NCBI RefSeq assembly: GCF_029767755.1
Contig: NZ_JARUQS010000003.1
Location: 126,446 to 190,445, forward strand
Source of the DNA: Thiomicrorhabdus sp. zzn3
GTDB taxonomy: Bacteria > Pseudomonadota > Gammaproteobacteria > Thiomicrospirales > Thiomicrospiraceae
Length of the DNA stretch: 64,000 nucleotides
Direction of reading: 5' to 3'
Numbering within the stretch: position 1 is the stretch's first letter; each line of letters starts with the position of its first letter. The notes beneath the pieces are model-generated. The model ran no database searches. It saw only the letters and a program-made list of their open reading frames with translations, and had not been told where the DNA came from. The position numbers were made by a program, and so were the translations under genes. Shown here piece after piece: positions 38,292-47,935 of this stretch.

Positions 38292-39878
38292 TCAACGGCG
38301 ATATTCAATGCGCTTGACGCCCCAAAGAATCAGCAAACTGATGGCAATCAATGCCAAAGAAGGCAAGGCTGCACGTTCATAAAGCCCTTCAGCCGCCAGT
38401 TCATACACTTGAATGGCCAAAGTATCCCAGCCATACGGGCGCAAAAGATAGGTGGCCGGCAACTCCTTCATCACATCCACCGCCACCATCAAAAACGCCA
38501 CCGCTGCACCGGGAAGAACCAATGGCAAGTAAACGCGCCGAAAAATCGTAAACCGGCCCGCTCCCATTGTCTGGGCCGCCTCGACATAGCTCGGCTGAAC
38601 GCTTTCAAAGGCCCCTTCGACAGGCCCCAAGGCCACCGCAATAAAACGGCTTAAATAGGCATAAAGCAAAACTCCCAGGCCGCCCGATACCAGCAGTAGG
38701 GCCTCGATACCAAACCAGTGCTGCATACCGCGATCGATCATCATAAATACGAACAGGAGGCCGATCGCCATCACCGACCCAGGAAGCGCATACCCCATAC
38801 TCGCCACCCCTAACAGCAAAGAATCGGTTCTGGAGCGCTCTCGCTTCCGGTACTTGATCGACAGTAACAGCAGGGCGACGGCAACCGCCATCACCGCCGC
38901 CATCACGCCCAACAACAATGAATTCCAGATCAGATTCCAATAGTGACCGCCCCACTCCACAGCAAAGTTTTGCCACGCCCAAATCAACAACTGGGTCACC
39001 GGCAACGCAAAAGCCAGCGTCACCACCAGAATGCTGACAACCGAGGCTAAGAGCGCTTGCCACCCTTTCAGACGATACGGCGGTTCCACCAGACACTGGT
39101 CGGTATAAAACTTAGCTCGCCCCCGACTGTATCGTTCCGCAAAAATCAGCAGAAAACTGAACAGTACCAGCAAGCTGGCCACCTGCGCCGCCACCTCAAC
39201 GCTACGATAATCCTCCCACGCGGAATAGATGACCGTGGTGAAGGTGTCGTAATTAAAAATTGAAACAACTCCGAAATCAGACAAGGTTTCCATCAGCGCC
39301 AGAGTGATGCCAGCCACAATACTCGGCCGCGCCAAGGGCAAACTCACTTTCCAGAAAATCTTGAACGAGGAAGCGCCTAATGTTTGCCCGGCCTCAATAA
39401 AGGTATAGCGCTGCGACTGAAAGCCAATTCGCGCCAGCATATAAACATAGGGATAAAACACCAGGGTAAAAACCAAGATAACACTGGCGGAACCGGTACG
39501 AACATCAATGCCTTTAAAACTTGTCATCTCACGCAAGAAAGACTGAATCGGACCGGCAAAATCAAACAGACCCAAGTAGACGAAGGCCACAACATAGGCT
39601 GGCAACACGAAAGGCAGGAAAAATAACCACTCAAACCAACGGCGTCCGGGAAAATCGCACAAGGTCACTAACCAGGCCAAACCGGTTCCCAATATGCCGG
39701 CTCCCACCGCCACGCCGACAAGTAGCACCAGCGTGTTGACCAGCATATCGCTTAATAGCGTATCAACAAAGTGCTGTAACAGAGACCATTGAGGCGTCAG
39801 CCAGGACAGGCTCACCACGAAGATAGGGGCGGCCAGAACCACGGCCCAAAATAGCAGAACAAGACGACTTCGGTTCAT
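38292..39878 (-). CDS. fbpB: Iron(III) ABC transporter permease (FbpB-like)
   Basis: This is the membrane channel of a ferric-iron importer. At 528 aa it is a fused two-module permease with about 12 membrane segments. Each half carries an EAA-like loop: EAGQTLGASSFKIFWKVSLPLARPS near residue 160, and EAAQTMGAGRFTIFRRVYLPLVLPG near 440. It is third in the fbpC-fbpA-fbpB transcript, 58 bases after fbpA. Confidence 0.9.
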   Translation of the reverse strand: MNRSRLVLLFWAVVLAAPIFVVSLSWLTPQWSLLQHFVDTLLSDMLVNTLVLLVGVAVGAGILGTGLAWLVTLCDFPGRRWFEWLFFLPFVLPAYVVAFVYLGLFDFAGPIQSFLREMTSFKGIDVRTGSASVILVFTLVFYPYVYMLARIGFQSQRYTFIEAGQTLGASSFKIFWKVSLPLARPSIVAGITLALMETLSDFGVVSIFNYDTFTTVIYSAWEDYRSVEVAAQVASLLVLFSFLLIFAERYSRGRAKFYTDQCLVEPPYRLKGWQALLASVVSILVVTLAFALPVTQLLIWAWQNFAVEWGGHYWNLIWNSLLLGVMAAVMAVAVALLLLSIKYRKRERSRTDSLLLGVASMGYALPGSVMAIGLLFVFMMIDRGMQHWFGIEALLLVSGGLGVLLYAYLSRFIAVALGPVEGAFESVQPSYVEAAQTMGAGRFTIFRRVYLPLVLPGAAVAFLMVAVDVMKELPATYLLRPYGWDTLAIQVYELAAEGLYERAALPSLALIAISLLILWGVKRIEYRR

Positions 39879-39936
39879 CTAAATAACAATGAAACCAACA
39901 TTAAAAGTTTGCAAATAGCCCATAACGCTCCAATAC

Positions 39937-40980
39937 TTAGCGATATCCCATACGTTGCATCAATCTAACCGCATCGGCTTGCAGGGCTCCCACCTTTTGC
40001 AGGTTCAGGTCATCCTGCTTAAAACGACCCCATTTGGCAACCAAAGGATCCGCTGGCACCTCTGGATTCGCCGGATACTCTTTATTTAGAGAGGCAAACA
40101 GGCCTTGCGCTTGTTCACTCACCAGCCAACTCAATAGCTTATTCGCCAGCTCTGGATGCTTGGCATGTTTTAAAACTCCTGCACCGGAGACATTCACGTG
40201 GGTTCCGGTACTGTTCTGGTTCGCCCAAAATAGCTTCAGTGCCACGTCCGGTTGCTTTTCCTGCAAGCGCCCAAAGTAATAGGTGTTTACCAAACCGACA
40301 TCGCACTGTCCCGCCAAAATAGCATCCATGATATGCGAATCTTTTGCCATAGGGGCTGACGCCAAATTACTCACCCAGCCTTTTACCATCTGTTCGGTTT
40401 TATCCTGACCATTGTGAGCCAATAATGCAGATACCAGTGACTTGGTATACACTTTTTTTGCCGTGCGCAAACACAAACGCCCTTTCCATTGAGGCTCTGC
40501 TAATGCTTCATAAGAGGACAATTCATCCGGCTTCACCCGTTCCGTGCTATACACAATCGTTCGGGCACGAATCGACAGGCCTGTCCATAACCCTTGAGGA
40601 TCACGTAAATGCGCCGGAATGGCTTTAGCAACCTGCTGAGTTTGAATCGGCTGAAACAAGTCTTGTGATGCCGCATACCACAGATTACCCGCATCTACCG
40701 TCATCAACACATCCGCCGGCGTTGCACGGCCTTCCGCTTTAACTCGTTCAATTAACGCATTGTCTTTGCCGGTTAAATAGGAAACCTTAATACCGGTTTC
40801 TTTGGTAAAGGCATCAAAAACCGGTTTAATCAAATGCTCCTTACGCGAACTGTATACCACAACCTCAGGCTCATCGGCCGCTTGAGCCGATACAGCAAGT
40901 GCACTTAAACTCATCACGGAAGCCGCACTCCACATAAATAGCGCGCTTAATATACCGGAGAACCACTGCTTTAATTTCAC
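39937..40980 (-). CDS. fbpA: Iron(III) ABC transporter substrate-binding protein (FbpA-like)
   Basis: This periplasmic ferric-binding protein has a Sec signal ending AQA before ADEP (about residue 34). The transferrin-like fold opens VVVYSSRKEHLIKPVF, and the tyrosine pair in LVNTYYFGRL matches the FbpA iron ligands. It is 347 aa with GTG start 40980 behind GAGGG. It contains an exact repeat at 40576 (WTGLS) and the variant CAGGCCTT at 40099 (QGLF). Confidence 0.92.
   Translation of the reverse strand: MKLKQWFSGILSALFMWSAASVMSLSALAVSAQAADEPEVVVYSSRKEHLIKPVFDAFTKETGIKVSYLTGKDNALIERVKAEGRATPADVLMTVDAGNLWYAASQDLFQPIQTQQVAKAIPAHLRDPQGLWTGLSIRARTIVYSTERVKPDELSSYEALAEPQWKGRLCLRTAKKVYTKSLVSALLAHNGQDKTEQMVKGWVSNLASAPMAKDSHIMDAILAGQCDVGLVNTYYFGRLQEKQPDVALKLFWANQNSTGTHVNVSGAGVLKHAKHPELANKLLSWLVSEQAQGLFASLNKEYPANPEVPADPLVAKWGRFKQDDLNLQKVGALQADAVRLMQRMGYR
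40576..40583. repeat. Dispersed CAGGCCTG repeat, copy 15
   Basis: Inside fbpA in the context GACAGGCCTGTC, a 12-base palindrome. Orientation is ambiguous and the flanks are weak. Confidence 0.7.
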
Positions 40981-41013
40981 TTTATGCCCTCTTCTTGCCT
41001 TTCAATTCAACGC

Positions 41014-41679
41014 CTAATGAACCGCCTGCCAGCTTTGCACTGCTCCAGACTGCATAGTCCCAATACGATCCGCCATCAAATCCGCTTCTCTCAGGTCATG
41101 AGTCACTAAAATGGCCGACACGCCTTCGGATTTCAGAACTTCTCGCATCTCGACCACCAAAGCGTAACGCGTATCCGCATCCAAACTTGAAAAAGGTTCA
41201 TCCAACAATATCAAACCGGGACGCGGTGCGAGTGCACGGGCCAGGGCCACACGTTGCTGCTGACCTCCAGAAAGCTCATGCGGATACCGTTTTACCATCT
41301 CCTGCGGCAGGCGAATCAACTCCATCAACTCAGCCAAACGCTGCTGACGTTCCGCCTTACCCCATGATGAAATGCCAAACAGAATATTCTGTTCCACCGT
41401 CATATGCGGAAACAGCGCATAATCCTGAAACACCATACCGATGCCTCTTTTTTGCGGAGGCACTAGGCATTCCCCCTGGCAAAGCACGCAAGTTTGATTA
41501 AGATGGACCTCTCCTGATTGTGCACACTGCAGACCGGCAATCGCTCTCAGAACCGTCGTTTTACCGCTGCCACTCTGCCCAAGCAGCGCAACAATCTCCC
41601 CTCTGGGCATTTCCATGACAAAGTTTTGTAGCACTTGGCGTTCGCCCAGCGAAATGGATAAATCTTTAACCGCTAACAC
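41014..41679 (-). CDS. fbpC: Iron(III) ABC transporter ATP-binding protein (FbpC-like)
   Basis: The ATPase shows Walker A GQSGSGKTT, Q-loop FQDYALFP, signature LSGGQQQR, Walker B LILLDEP and the H-loop His in LVTHD. From GTG 41679 (behind GGAAG) it is about 221 aa, short for FbpC (about 350), so the C-terminal regulatory domain is missing. A TTG at 41703 would add eight residues. It is the first gene of the transcript, preceded by two Fur-like sites. Here the ATPase gene leads, whereas most fbp operons run A-B-C. Confidence 0.88.
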   Translation of the reverse strand: MLAVKDLSISLGERQVLQNFVMEMPRGEIVALLGQSGSGKTTVLRAIAGLQCAQSGEVHLNQTCVLCQGECLVPPQKRGIGMVFQDYALFPHMTVEQNILFGISSWGKAERQQRLAELMELIRLPQEMVKRYPHELSGGQQQRVALARALAPRPGLILLDEPFSSLDADTRYALVVEMREVLKSEGVSAILVTHDLREADLMADRIGTMQSGAVQSWQAVH

Positions 41680-41704
41680 AATTTTCTTCCATATTAGAGT
41701 CAAT

Positions 41705-41723
41705 CAGAATTATTATCATTTAA
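41705..41723 (-). promoter_or_regulatory. Fur-box-like site 1 upstream of fbpC
   Basis: The minus strand reads TTAAATGATAATAATTCTG, 13 of 19 matches to the Fur consensus GATAATGATAATCATTATC. It lies 25 bases before the GTG start, suitable for iron-dependent repression. Confidence 0.6.
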
Positions 41724-41773
41724 CTTTTATAAGGCGCATGGTATACCGATTCAATAGTAATTTCAACATAAAA

Positions 41774-41792
41774 GATAATTATTCTTATTTAC
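41774..41792 (+). promoter_or_regulatory. Fur-box-like site 2 upstream of fbpC
   Basis: GATAATTATTCTTATTTAC matches 13 of 19 consensus positions. It lies about 95 bases before fbpC, near where the promoter should be. The A/T richness of the region weakens the inference. Confidence 0.45.
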
Positions 41793-41823
41793 ATAAGAAC
41801 AAACCATACCACCGTAGACATAA

Positions 41824-41848
41824 AAAAGCCCCATCTATTGGGGCTTTT
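41824..41848. terminator. Intrinsic terminator of ssb
   Basis: The nine-base stem AAAAGCCCC/GGGGCTTTT has a seven-base loop. The minus strand continues with T-rich sequence, 37 bases past the ssb stop. Confidence 0.88.
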
Positions 41849-41885
41849 CATGTTTTTTTATCAACAATATTATTTATTGTAAGAC

Positions 41886-42533
41886 TCAGAACGGCACATC
41901 GTCGTCGTCAAAATCATTAGGCACATAGGCTGGCGCCGGTTGCTGCTGAGGCTGCCCCATTGCGCCGCCTCTATTTTGCTGACCACCCTGGTTAAACGAA
42001 CCGCTCATGCCGCCTTGATGACCCGGCGCCGCCTGGCTTTGTGGAGCCACATTCATGCCCCCCATACCTTGCTGTGGCGCTTGTGGAGTGGACTGTCCCA
42101 TGCCCGCATTCATGCCACCCATCGGATTGGCTGGCGCCGTCTGGTTGAAACCGCTATTATCAAAGGCGGCATCACCACCACCGGAACGGCCGCCTAACAT
42201 CTGCATAGTGCCACTAAAACCGTCCAGAACGACTTCCGTACTGTATCTGTCTTGACCGGTATTTTGATCCTGCCATTTGCGCGTTTGCAATTTACCTTCC
42301 AGATACACCTGAGAGCCTTTGGTCAGGTATTGTCCGGCCACTTCGGCTAACTTGCCAAACATCACAACACGGTGCCATTCGGTCTTTTCCTGCTTTTGTC
42401 CAGTCGCCTTATCGGTCCACTGCTCACTGGTCGCCACACTCAAGTTGGCAATCGCATTACCGTTTGCAGAATATTTGACTTCCGGATCTCTTCCCAGAGT
42501 TCCTACTAAAATGACCTTGTTTACACCACGCAT
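41886..42533 (-). CDS. ssb: Single-stranded DNA-binding protein
   Basis: SSB coats single-stranded DNA in replication, repair and natural transformation. The OB fold (residues 1-112) opens [21 protein letters not shown], a Gly/Gln/Pro/Met-rich linker follows (with GGMNAGMGQ and MGGMN repeats), and the acidic tail DFDDDDVPF recruits partner proteins. At 215 aa it is longer than E. coli (178) because of the linker. The MFS gene lies just upstream, and uvrA beyond it. The uvrA-MFS-ssb order matches pseudomonads. Confidence 0.96.
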   Translation of the reverse strand: MRGVNKVILVGTLGRDPEVKYSANGNAIANLSVATSEQWTDKATGQKQEKTEWHRVVMFGKLAEVAGQYLTKGSQVYLEGKLQTRKWQDQNTGQDRYSTEVVLDGFSGTMQMLGGRSGGGDAAFDNSGFNQTAPANPMGGMNAGMGQSTPQAPQQGMGGMNVAPQSQAAPGHQGGMSGSFNQGGQQNRGGAMGQPQQQPAPAYVPNDFDDDDVPF

Positions 42534-42580
42534 ACCGTTTTCGTCTCTTAAAATAATTACAAATTCTTCAATACACTCTT

Positions 42581-43975
42581 TTAGGCATTGTTTCGACTCT
42601 GCTCAATATAACCAATCAGAGCCTCTTCATTAAGGAGCTTACGATCTACCTTAAAGTAGGCGCGCTCCTCTTCCGGCAGAATGACAACTTCATAGATACC
42701 ATCATAAGCCAGCAACTGTTTTTCCAAGTCGGCCACTTCATTTTGCTGTACCGGGCCAACCGGTACGGAGGCAATACTGAGCGGCAATGGTTTTTGCATC
42801 GTTGCCGCAGCCAGTAACCAAACAACACCGATCAATGCCGTAAAGATAAAGACCCCATTATAACCATAATGCTGGTAAAAATATCCACCTAAAACACCAC
42901 CCAAAGCAGCGCCTAAAAACTGGCTGGTGGAATAGACTCCGCTGGCCGTTCCCTTCTTGTCCGCAGGTGCTAACTTCACCACCAAAGAAGGCAACGAGGC
43001 TTCTAGCAAATTAAAAGCGGTAAAGAAAATCAGCAGCAGAATAAACAATGACCAGAAACTTTCATGAAAATTCATAAAGCCGATCTGCATCAAGGTAATC
43101 GTGGCGATCGCACCGACAAAAACCGGCTTCATGCGCCCACGGCTTTCGGCCTGAATAATAAACGGCACCATTAAGGCAAACGACAGCAACATGACCGGCA
43201 GATAAATCTCCCAATGACTTAAACTATCAAGTCCGGCTCCGTCACGCAATGCCAGTGGCAAGACCACAAACATCGCGGTCAAGGTGGCATGCAAAATGAA
43301 CACGCCGAGATCCAGACGCAACAGTTGCGGGTTACGTAAAATAGCGCCGAATTGGCTCGGATCGGTTTCCGCCTCGCGCTGAAACACCTGATTCTCAATT
43401 TTGGGCAGAGCGAACACCACCAGCACAATCCCGATCAAAGCCAACAGTGCCGTCACCCAGAAGATGCCGCGGACGCCGAACCAACTGGCCAGCAACGGCC
43501 CGGCAATCAGGGACAAGGTAAATGACAAACCAATGGTCATCCCCACAATCGACATAGCTCGCAAGCGGAAACGTTCACTGACCAAGTCAGCCACAGAGGC
43601 CATCAGTACCGCCGCTACCGCGCCCATCCCCTGCAAGGCTCGACCTACAATCATCATCTCAATCGAATCGGCAAGCGCGCACACCACGGAACCGACCATA
43701 AATACCAGCATGCCGACAATAATCAGCGGCTTGCGCCCATATTTATCGGACAGCATGCCGTATGGAATCTGTAATAGTGCTTGGGTCAATCCATAAATAC
43801 CGATCGCAATCCCGATTTGCAGCCCCGTTACCTGATCAAACTCTGCTTCGGCAAACAGCGCGAAGACGGGGAAGATCATAAACAAGCCGAGCATGCGAGT
43901 TGAAAAGATGCCGGCAACGGAAAAAGCCGCGCGTTTTTCGATTGCGTTCATGGACACCGGAGAAGGTACAGACAT
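42581..43975 (-). CDS. yajR: MFS transporter, YajR-like with C-terminal YAM domain
   Basis: Twelve membrane segments carry the MFS motif [13 protein letters not shown] between helices 2 and 3. The C-terminal 65 residues ([30 protein letters not shown]) form a ferredoxin-like domain of the type found in YajR. ATG 43975 (464 aa) is preceded by GGGA. A TTG at 43993 is less likely. The substrate is unknown. The cognate neighbours ssb and uvrA are conserved by position only. Confidence 0.85.
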   Translation of the reverse strand: MSVPSPVSMNAIEKRAAFSVAGIFSTRMLGLFMIFPVFALFAEAEFDQVTGLQIGIAIGIYGLTQALLQIPYGMLSDKYGRKPLIIVGMLVFMVGSVVCALADSIEMMIVGRALQGMGAVAAVLMASVADLVSERFRLRAMSIVGMTIGLSFTLSLIAGPLLASWFGVRGIFWVTALLALIGIVLVVFALPKIENQVFQREAETDPSQFGAILRNPQLLRLDLGVFILHATLTAMFVVLPLALRDGAGLDSLSHWEIYLPVMLLSFALMVPFIIQAESRGRMKPVFVGAIATITLMQIGFMNFHESFWSLFILLLIFFTAFNLLEASLPSLVVKLAPADKKGTASGVYSTSQFLGAALGGVLGGYFYQHYGYNGVFIFTALIGVVWLLAAATMQKPLPLSIASVPVGPVQQNEVADLEKQLLAYDGIYEVVILPEEERAYFKVDRKLLNEEALIGYIEQSRNNA

Positions 43976-44183
43976 TTCAATATCCCGAATCAATGAAGAT
44001 TAGACAGTCATCCCGTTAATGCACCACCAAGGGCGATTAGACGGAGATCATCATGAAGCCGATTTCGCTCGGCAAATAAAGTCAGCAATTATACCATTGC
44101 TGCACACTCAACTGGCTATAATTGAGACAGCTACAAACAGCGATAATCCACATTCCAGCTCACACGCTTCAAGGGGAGGGGAT

Positions 44184-44912
44184 ATGAAAACCACCACTCA
44201 CTTTCGACCCAACTTGTTCTACAGTTTATTGGCTTTGCTGCTCATCAGCTTCTCCGCGCACGCCAGCCCGCAACCGGAGGAGGCTGACACGGATGAACAC
44301 CGCGTCCACTTTTCCATCAGCAACAGTCAAAAAGTAGCCAACAATACCGCCGACATCACCCTGCAAGCCATCGCCCAAGGCCCCAACGCCCAATCGGTGA
44401 TGCAGCAGATCAACCAACAGATGCAGGCGGCCATCAAATCACTGCGTTTAAATGATGAGGTCGTCACCCAGACCTCCTCTTATCAGGTCTACCCGGTACA
44501 CAACAAACAGCGAATCATTACCCACTGGAAAGGCCAGCAATCGCTGACACTGACCACACAAAACTTACCAGGCCTGCCCACTCTGCTGGAAAACGTCGAA
44601 CCGCACCTGAGCTATCAATCTCTGCATTTTCGCGTGTCGGACGCGCGTCAGCAACAAGTACGTCAGCAGCTGATATCGAAAGCCCTGCAACACTATCAAC
44701 AGCAAGCCAAACGCATTGCCGAAAGTTTTGCCACCAGTCAATACCGATTTGTGGACACCCGCATTCACTTTGGCGCCAACAATATCCCACGCCAGCCAAT
44801 GCTGGCGCGCAGCTATGCGGAAACGGCCTCCGCCCCACCGGTGATGGAAGGCGGTGAAAGCACCATTACAGTCGTGGTAGAAGGCGAACTGGCTCTGCCC
44901 ACGCCTCCTTAA
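44184..44912 (+). CDS. Periplasmic SIMPL-domain (DUF541) protein
   Basis: The product has a signal peptide (to about residue 28, SAHA then SPQ) and a single SIMPL/DUF541 domain with YQVYPVHNKQ and ITHWKGQQSLTLTTQNL. Related bacterial proteins include an outer-membrane stress protein (E. coli YggE), but the function here is unknown. ATG 44184 (242 aa) follows GGGGAGGGG. The frame is open to 44019, but that part lacks signal-peptide character. An exact dispersed repeat at 44569 is read PGLP. Confidence 0.85.
   Translation: MKTTTHFRPNLFYSLLALLLISFSAHASPQPEEADTDEHRVHFSISNSQKVANNTADITLQAIAQGPNAQSVMQQINQQMQAAIKSLRLNDEVVTQTSSYQVYPVHNKQRIITHWKGQQSLTLTTQNLPGLPTLLENVEPHLSYQSLHFRVSDARQQQVRQQLISKALQHYQQQAKRIAESFATSQYRFVDTRIHFGANNIPRQPMLARSYAETASAPPVMEGGESTITVVVEGELALPTPP
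44569..44576 (+). repeat. Dispersed CAGGCCTG repeat, copy 16
   Basis: Inside the SIMPL gene. It reads ACCAGGCCTGCCCACT, with the left arm matching and a poor right arm. Confidence 0.78.
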
Positions 44913-44928
44913 TCCAATCTCCCCTGAC

Positions 44929-44936
44929 CAGGCCTG
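44929..44936 (+). repeat. Dispersed CAGGCCTG repeat, copy 17
   Basis: Intergenic, 16 bases past the SIMPL stop. It reads ACCAGGCCTGCTCAGTGTTT and forms an inverted pair with copy 18. Confidence 0.88.
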
Positions 44937-44996
44937 CTCAGTGTTTAAATCTTTTTTTGACTCACGACCGCATCAAACCACCGCCTATAAACTGAA

Positions 44997-45004
44997 CAGG
45001 CCTG
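44997..45004 (-). repeat. Dispersed CAGGCCTG repeat, copy 18
   Basis: Intergenic before uvrA. The 18-base palindrome CTGAACAGGCCTGTTCAG spans 44992-45009, and on the reverse strand the consensus continues to TTTA. Confidence 0.9.
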
Positions 45005-45080
45005 TTCAGAATTCCCCGCCATTACTTTCTAAACCGCTTCGCCCTGCGTATTTTCAGGCGGTTATTGCTATGCAAATTCT

Positions 45081-45089
45081 TGTTATAAT
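45081..45089 (+). promoter_or_regulatory. Extended -10 promoter of uvrA
   Basis: TGTTATAAT is a perfect extended -10 element, 30 bases before the uvrA ATG. No LexA box (CTGT-N8-ACAG) is found here. Confidence 0.6.
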
Positions 45090-45118
45090 GGTTCTTTTTC
45101 CCAACTCGATGGTCGTTC

Positions 45119-47929
45119 ATGCTTGAAGAAATTGTGATCCAAGGGGCGCGTACCCATAACTTAAAAAACATTGACGTGACTTTGCCGCGTGACAAACTGA
45201 TTGTGATTACCGGCCTCTCCGGTTCCGGCAAGTCCTCGCTAGCGTTTGATACCATTTATGCCGAAGGCCAGCGCCGTTATGTCGAATCGCTGTCGGCTTA
45301 TGCGCGCCAGTTTCTTTCGGTGATGGAAAAACCGGATGTCGATCACATTGAAGGCTTATCGCCAGCCATCTCCATCGAACAGAAATCCACCTCGCACAAC
45401 CCGCGTTCTACCGTAGGCACGGTCACCGAAATCTACGACTACCTGCGTTTGCTTTATGCACGGACCGGAACCCCGCGTTGCCCGACCCACGGCTGCGATC
45501 TGGAAGCACAAACCGTCAGCCAGATGGTGGACCATACCTTAACGCTGCCCGAAGGCAGCAAATGCCTGCTGATCGCTCCGGTGATTCGCGGCAAAAAAGG
45601 CGAACACCATCAACTGCTGGATGAGCTGCAGGCTCAGGGTTACATCCGCGTACGCATCGATGGCGAGGTCCGGGAGCTGGACGGCACCATTGCTCTCGAT
45701 AAAAACAAAAAACACAATATCGATGTGATTATCGACCGTTTCAAAATCCGCGACGATATTAAGCAACGACTTGCCGAATCGTTTGAAACCGCCTTGCGCT
45801 TGGCCGACGGCATTGCCCAAGTCCTGCCGATGGATCCGCAAGACGACTTTGAACTGCTGTTCTCAGAAAAATTTTCCTGCCCGCACTGCGGCTATTCGGT
45901 ACCGGAACTGGAACCGCGGATTTTCTCGTTTAACAATCCGCACGGCGCTTGCCCAAGCTGTGATGGCTTGGGCGTCAAAGAGAACTTTGATCCGAAGAAA
46001 ATCATTACCCATCCTGAACTGAGCCTGGCAGGCGGCGCGATTCGCGGCTGGGACCGCCGTCATAAATACTATTACGATCTGCTCAAGGCGGTCGCCGACC
46101 ATTACGGATTCGATGTTGAAACCCCTTGGGAAGCACTTTCATCCGAACACCAAAAAGTGATTCTGTACGGTTCGGGCAACAAGAAGATTCCATTGCCACA
46201 TGGTAAATACAGCGACGTTCGCCGTTTTGAAGGGGTGATTCCGAATATGGAACGCCGCTTTGCCGAGACCGAAAGCAAATCGGTGCGTGATGAACTGGAT
46301 AAGTATCGCGTCACCAATGTGTGTGAAAGCTGCCACGGCACTCGCCTGAATACCGCGGCGCGACATGTGTTTATCGCCGACCGCTCGCTGCCCTCTCTGA
46401 CCGAATTGCCAATCAACGAGTTGCATGACTTCTTCAGCACCCTGGAACTCACGGGCTCCAAAGGAGAAATCGCCGGCAAAATCATAAAAGAGATTCATGA
46501 CCGCCTGAGCTTTTTGGTCAATGTCGGACTCAATTACCTGACGTTAAACCGCAGTGCAGAAACCCTCTCCGGAGGGGAAGCACAGCGTATCCGTCTGGCC
46601 AGCCAGATCGGTGCTGGTCTGGTTGGCGTGATGTATGTGCTCGATGAACCCTCTATCGGCTTGCACCAGCGTGATAACGACCGCCTGCTTGCCACACTGA
46701 CCCACCTGCGCGATTTGGGGAACACGGTCATCGTGGTCGAGCACGACGAAGATGCGATTCGTGCTGCGGATTATGTGCTCGACATTGGGCCCGGTGCAGG
46801 GATTCACGGCGGACGCGTCATGGCACAAGGCACACCGCAAGAGGTCATGGACAACCCCGACTCCTTAACCGGACAGTTCTTGAAAGGCACCCGTAAAATC
46901 GAAGTGCCGGGTGAACGCCTTAAACCGCAGGACGATAAATGGCTAAGCATTCACGGCGCCAGCGGCAATAACTTGCAAGATGTCACCTTGCAAATTCCGG
47001 CAGGTCTGCTCACTTGCGTCACCGGGGTTTCCGGTTCCGGGAAATCGACCCTGATAAATGAAACCCTGTCGAAGATTGCCGCCAACGAACTCAACGGCGC
47101 GCAGCAGCCTACGGCACCTTATGCATCGGTTGAAGGCCTGGAGCATTTCGATAAGTCGGTCAATATTGACCAAAGCGCGATCGGGCGCACGCCGCGCTCC
47201 AATCCGGCCACCTACACGGGGCTGTTTACCCCGATCCGCGAACTGCTTTCCGCGACGCCTGAAGCGCGTACCCGCGGTTATACGCCCGGGCGCTTCAGCT
47301 TCAATGTGAAAGGCGGACGCTGTGAAGCGTGCCAGGGTGATGGCGTGCTCAAAGTGGAAATGCACTTTTTGCCGGATGTCTATGTCCCCTGTGATGTGTG
47401 CCACGGTGCACGCTATAACCGAGAAACGCTGCAAGTAGAGTACAAGGGCAAAAACATTCACGACATTCTGGACATGACGGTGGAGGATGCCCGTGCATTC
47501 TTTGATGCCATCCCGGTGATCGCCCGAAAACTGCAGACTCTGATCGACGTGGGCCTAGGGTACATCAAGCTCGGCCAGAGTGCGACCACCCTTTCCGGCG
47601 GGGAAGCGCAACGCATCAAACTGGCCAAGGAACTCTCCAAACGCGACACGGGGAATACGCTCTACATTCTGGACGAACCGACCACCGGGCTGCACTTCCA
47701 CGATATCGAACTGCTTCTCAAGGTCATCCGCCACCTGCGCGACCAGGGCAATACCATCGTCATTATCGAGCACAATCTGGATGTGATTAAAACCGCCGAC
47801 TGGATTGTCGATCTCGGCCCCGAAGGCGGCTCCGGAGGCGGGCAGATCATCGCCACCGGAACACCAGAGGAAGTAGCCAGCAATCCAGATTCGCATACCG
47901 GCTACTACCTGAAAAAGCTATTAGGGTAG
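45119..47929 (+). CDS. uvrA: UvrABC excinuclease subunit A
   Basis: UvrA recognises bulky DNA damage with UvrB in nucleotide excision repair. Two ABC modules are present, each with Walker A ([14 protein letters not shown] and [14 protein letters not shown]), LSGGEAQRI signatures and VVEHD/IIEHN ends. Zinc modules show CPHCGY...CPSCDG and CEACQG...CDVCHG. It is 936 aa (E. coli 940). The TAG stop is followed six bases later by a DUF2927 gene. The variant AAGGCCTG lies at 47133. Confidence 0.98.
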   Translation: MLEEIVIQGARTHNLKNIDVTLPRDKLIVITGLSGSGKSSLAFDTIYAEGQRRYVESLSAYARQFLSVMEKPDVDHIEGLSPAISIEQKSTSHNPRSTVGTVTEIYDYLRLLYARTGTPRCPTHGCDLEAQTVSQMVDHTLTLPEGSKCLLIAPVIRGKKGEHHQLLDELQAQGYIRVRIDGEVRELDGTIALDKNKKHNIDVIIDRFKIRDDIKQRLAESFETALRLADGIAQVLPMDPQDDFELLFSEKFSCPHCGYSVPELEPRIFSFNNPHGACPSCDGLGVKENFDPKKIITHPELSLAGGAIRGWDRRHKYYYDLLKAVADHYGFDVETPWEALSSEHQKVILYGSGNKKIPLPHGKYSDVRRFEGVIPNMERRFAETESKSVRDELDKYRVTNVCESCHGTRLNTAARHVFIADRSLPSLTELPINELHDFFSTLELTGSKGEIAGKIIKEIHDRLSFLVNVGLNYLTLNRSAETLSGGEAQRIRLASQIGAGLVGVMYVLDEPSIGLHQRDNDRLLATLTHLRDLGNTVIVVEHDEDAIRAADYVLDIGPGAGIHGGRVMAQGTPQEVMDNPDSLTGQFLKGTRKIEVPGERLKPQDDKWLSIHGASGNNLQDVTLQIPAGLLTCVTGVSGSGKSTLINETLSKIAANELNGAQQPTAPYASVEGLEHFDKSVNIDQSAIGRTPRSNPATYTGLFTPIRELLSATPEARTRGYTPGRFSFNVKGGRCEACQGDGVLKVEMHFLPDVYVPCDVCHGARYNRETLQVEYKGKNIHDILDMTVEDARAFFDAIPVIARKLQTLIDVGLGYIKLGQSATTLSGGEAQRIKLAKELSKRDTGNTLYILDEPTTGLHFHDIELLLKVIRHLRDQGNTIVIIEHNLDVIKTADWIVDLGPEGGSGGGQIIATGTPEEVASNPDSHTGYYLKKLLG

Positions 47930-47935
47930 CGCATC

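Noticed and set aside
44992..45009. LexA (SOS) operator before uvrA
   Set aside because: The palindrome CTGAACAGGCCTGTTCAG is a dispersed-repeat copy. It does not fit CTGT-N8-ACAG, and the same sequence type occurs at many non-SOS genes.
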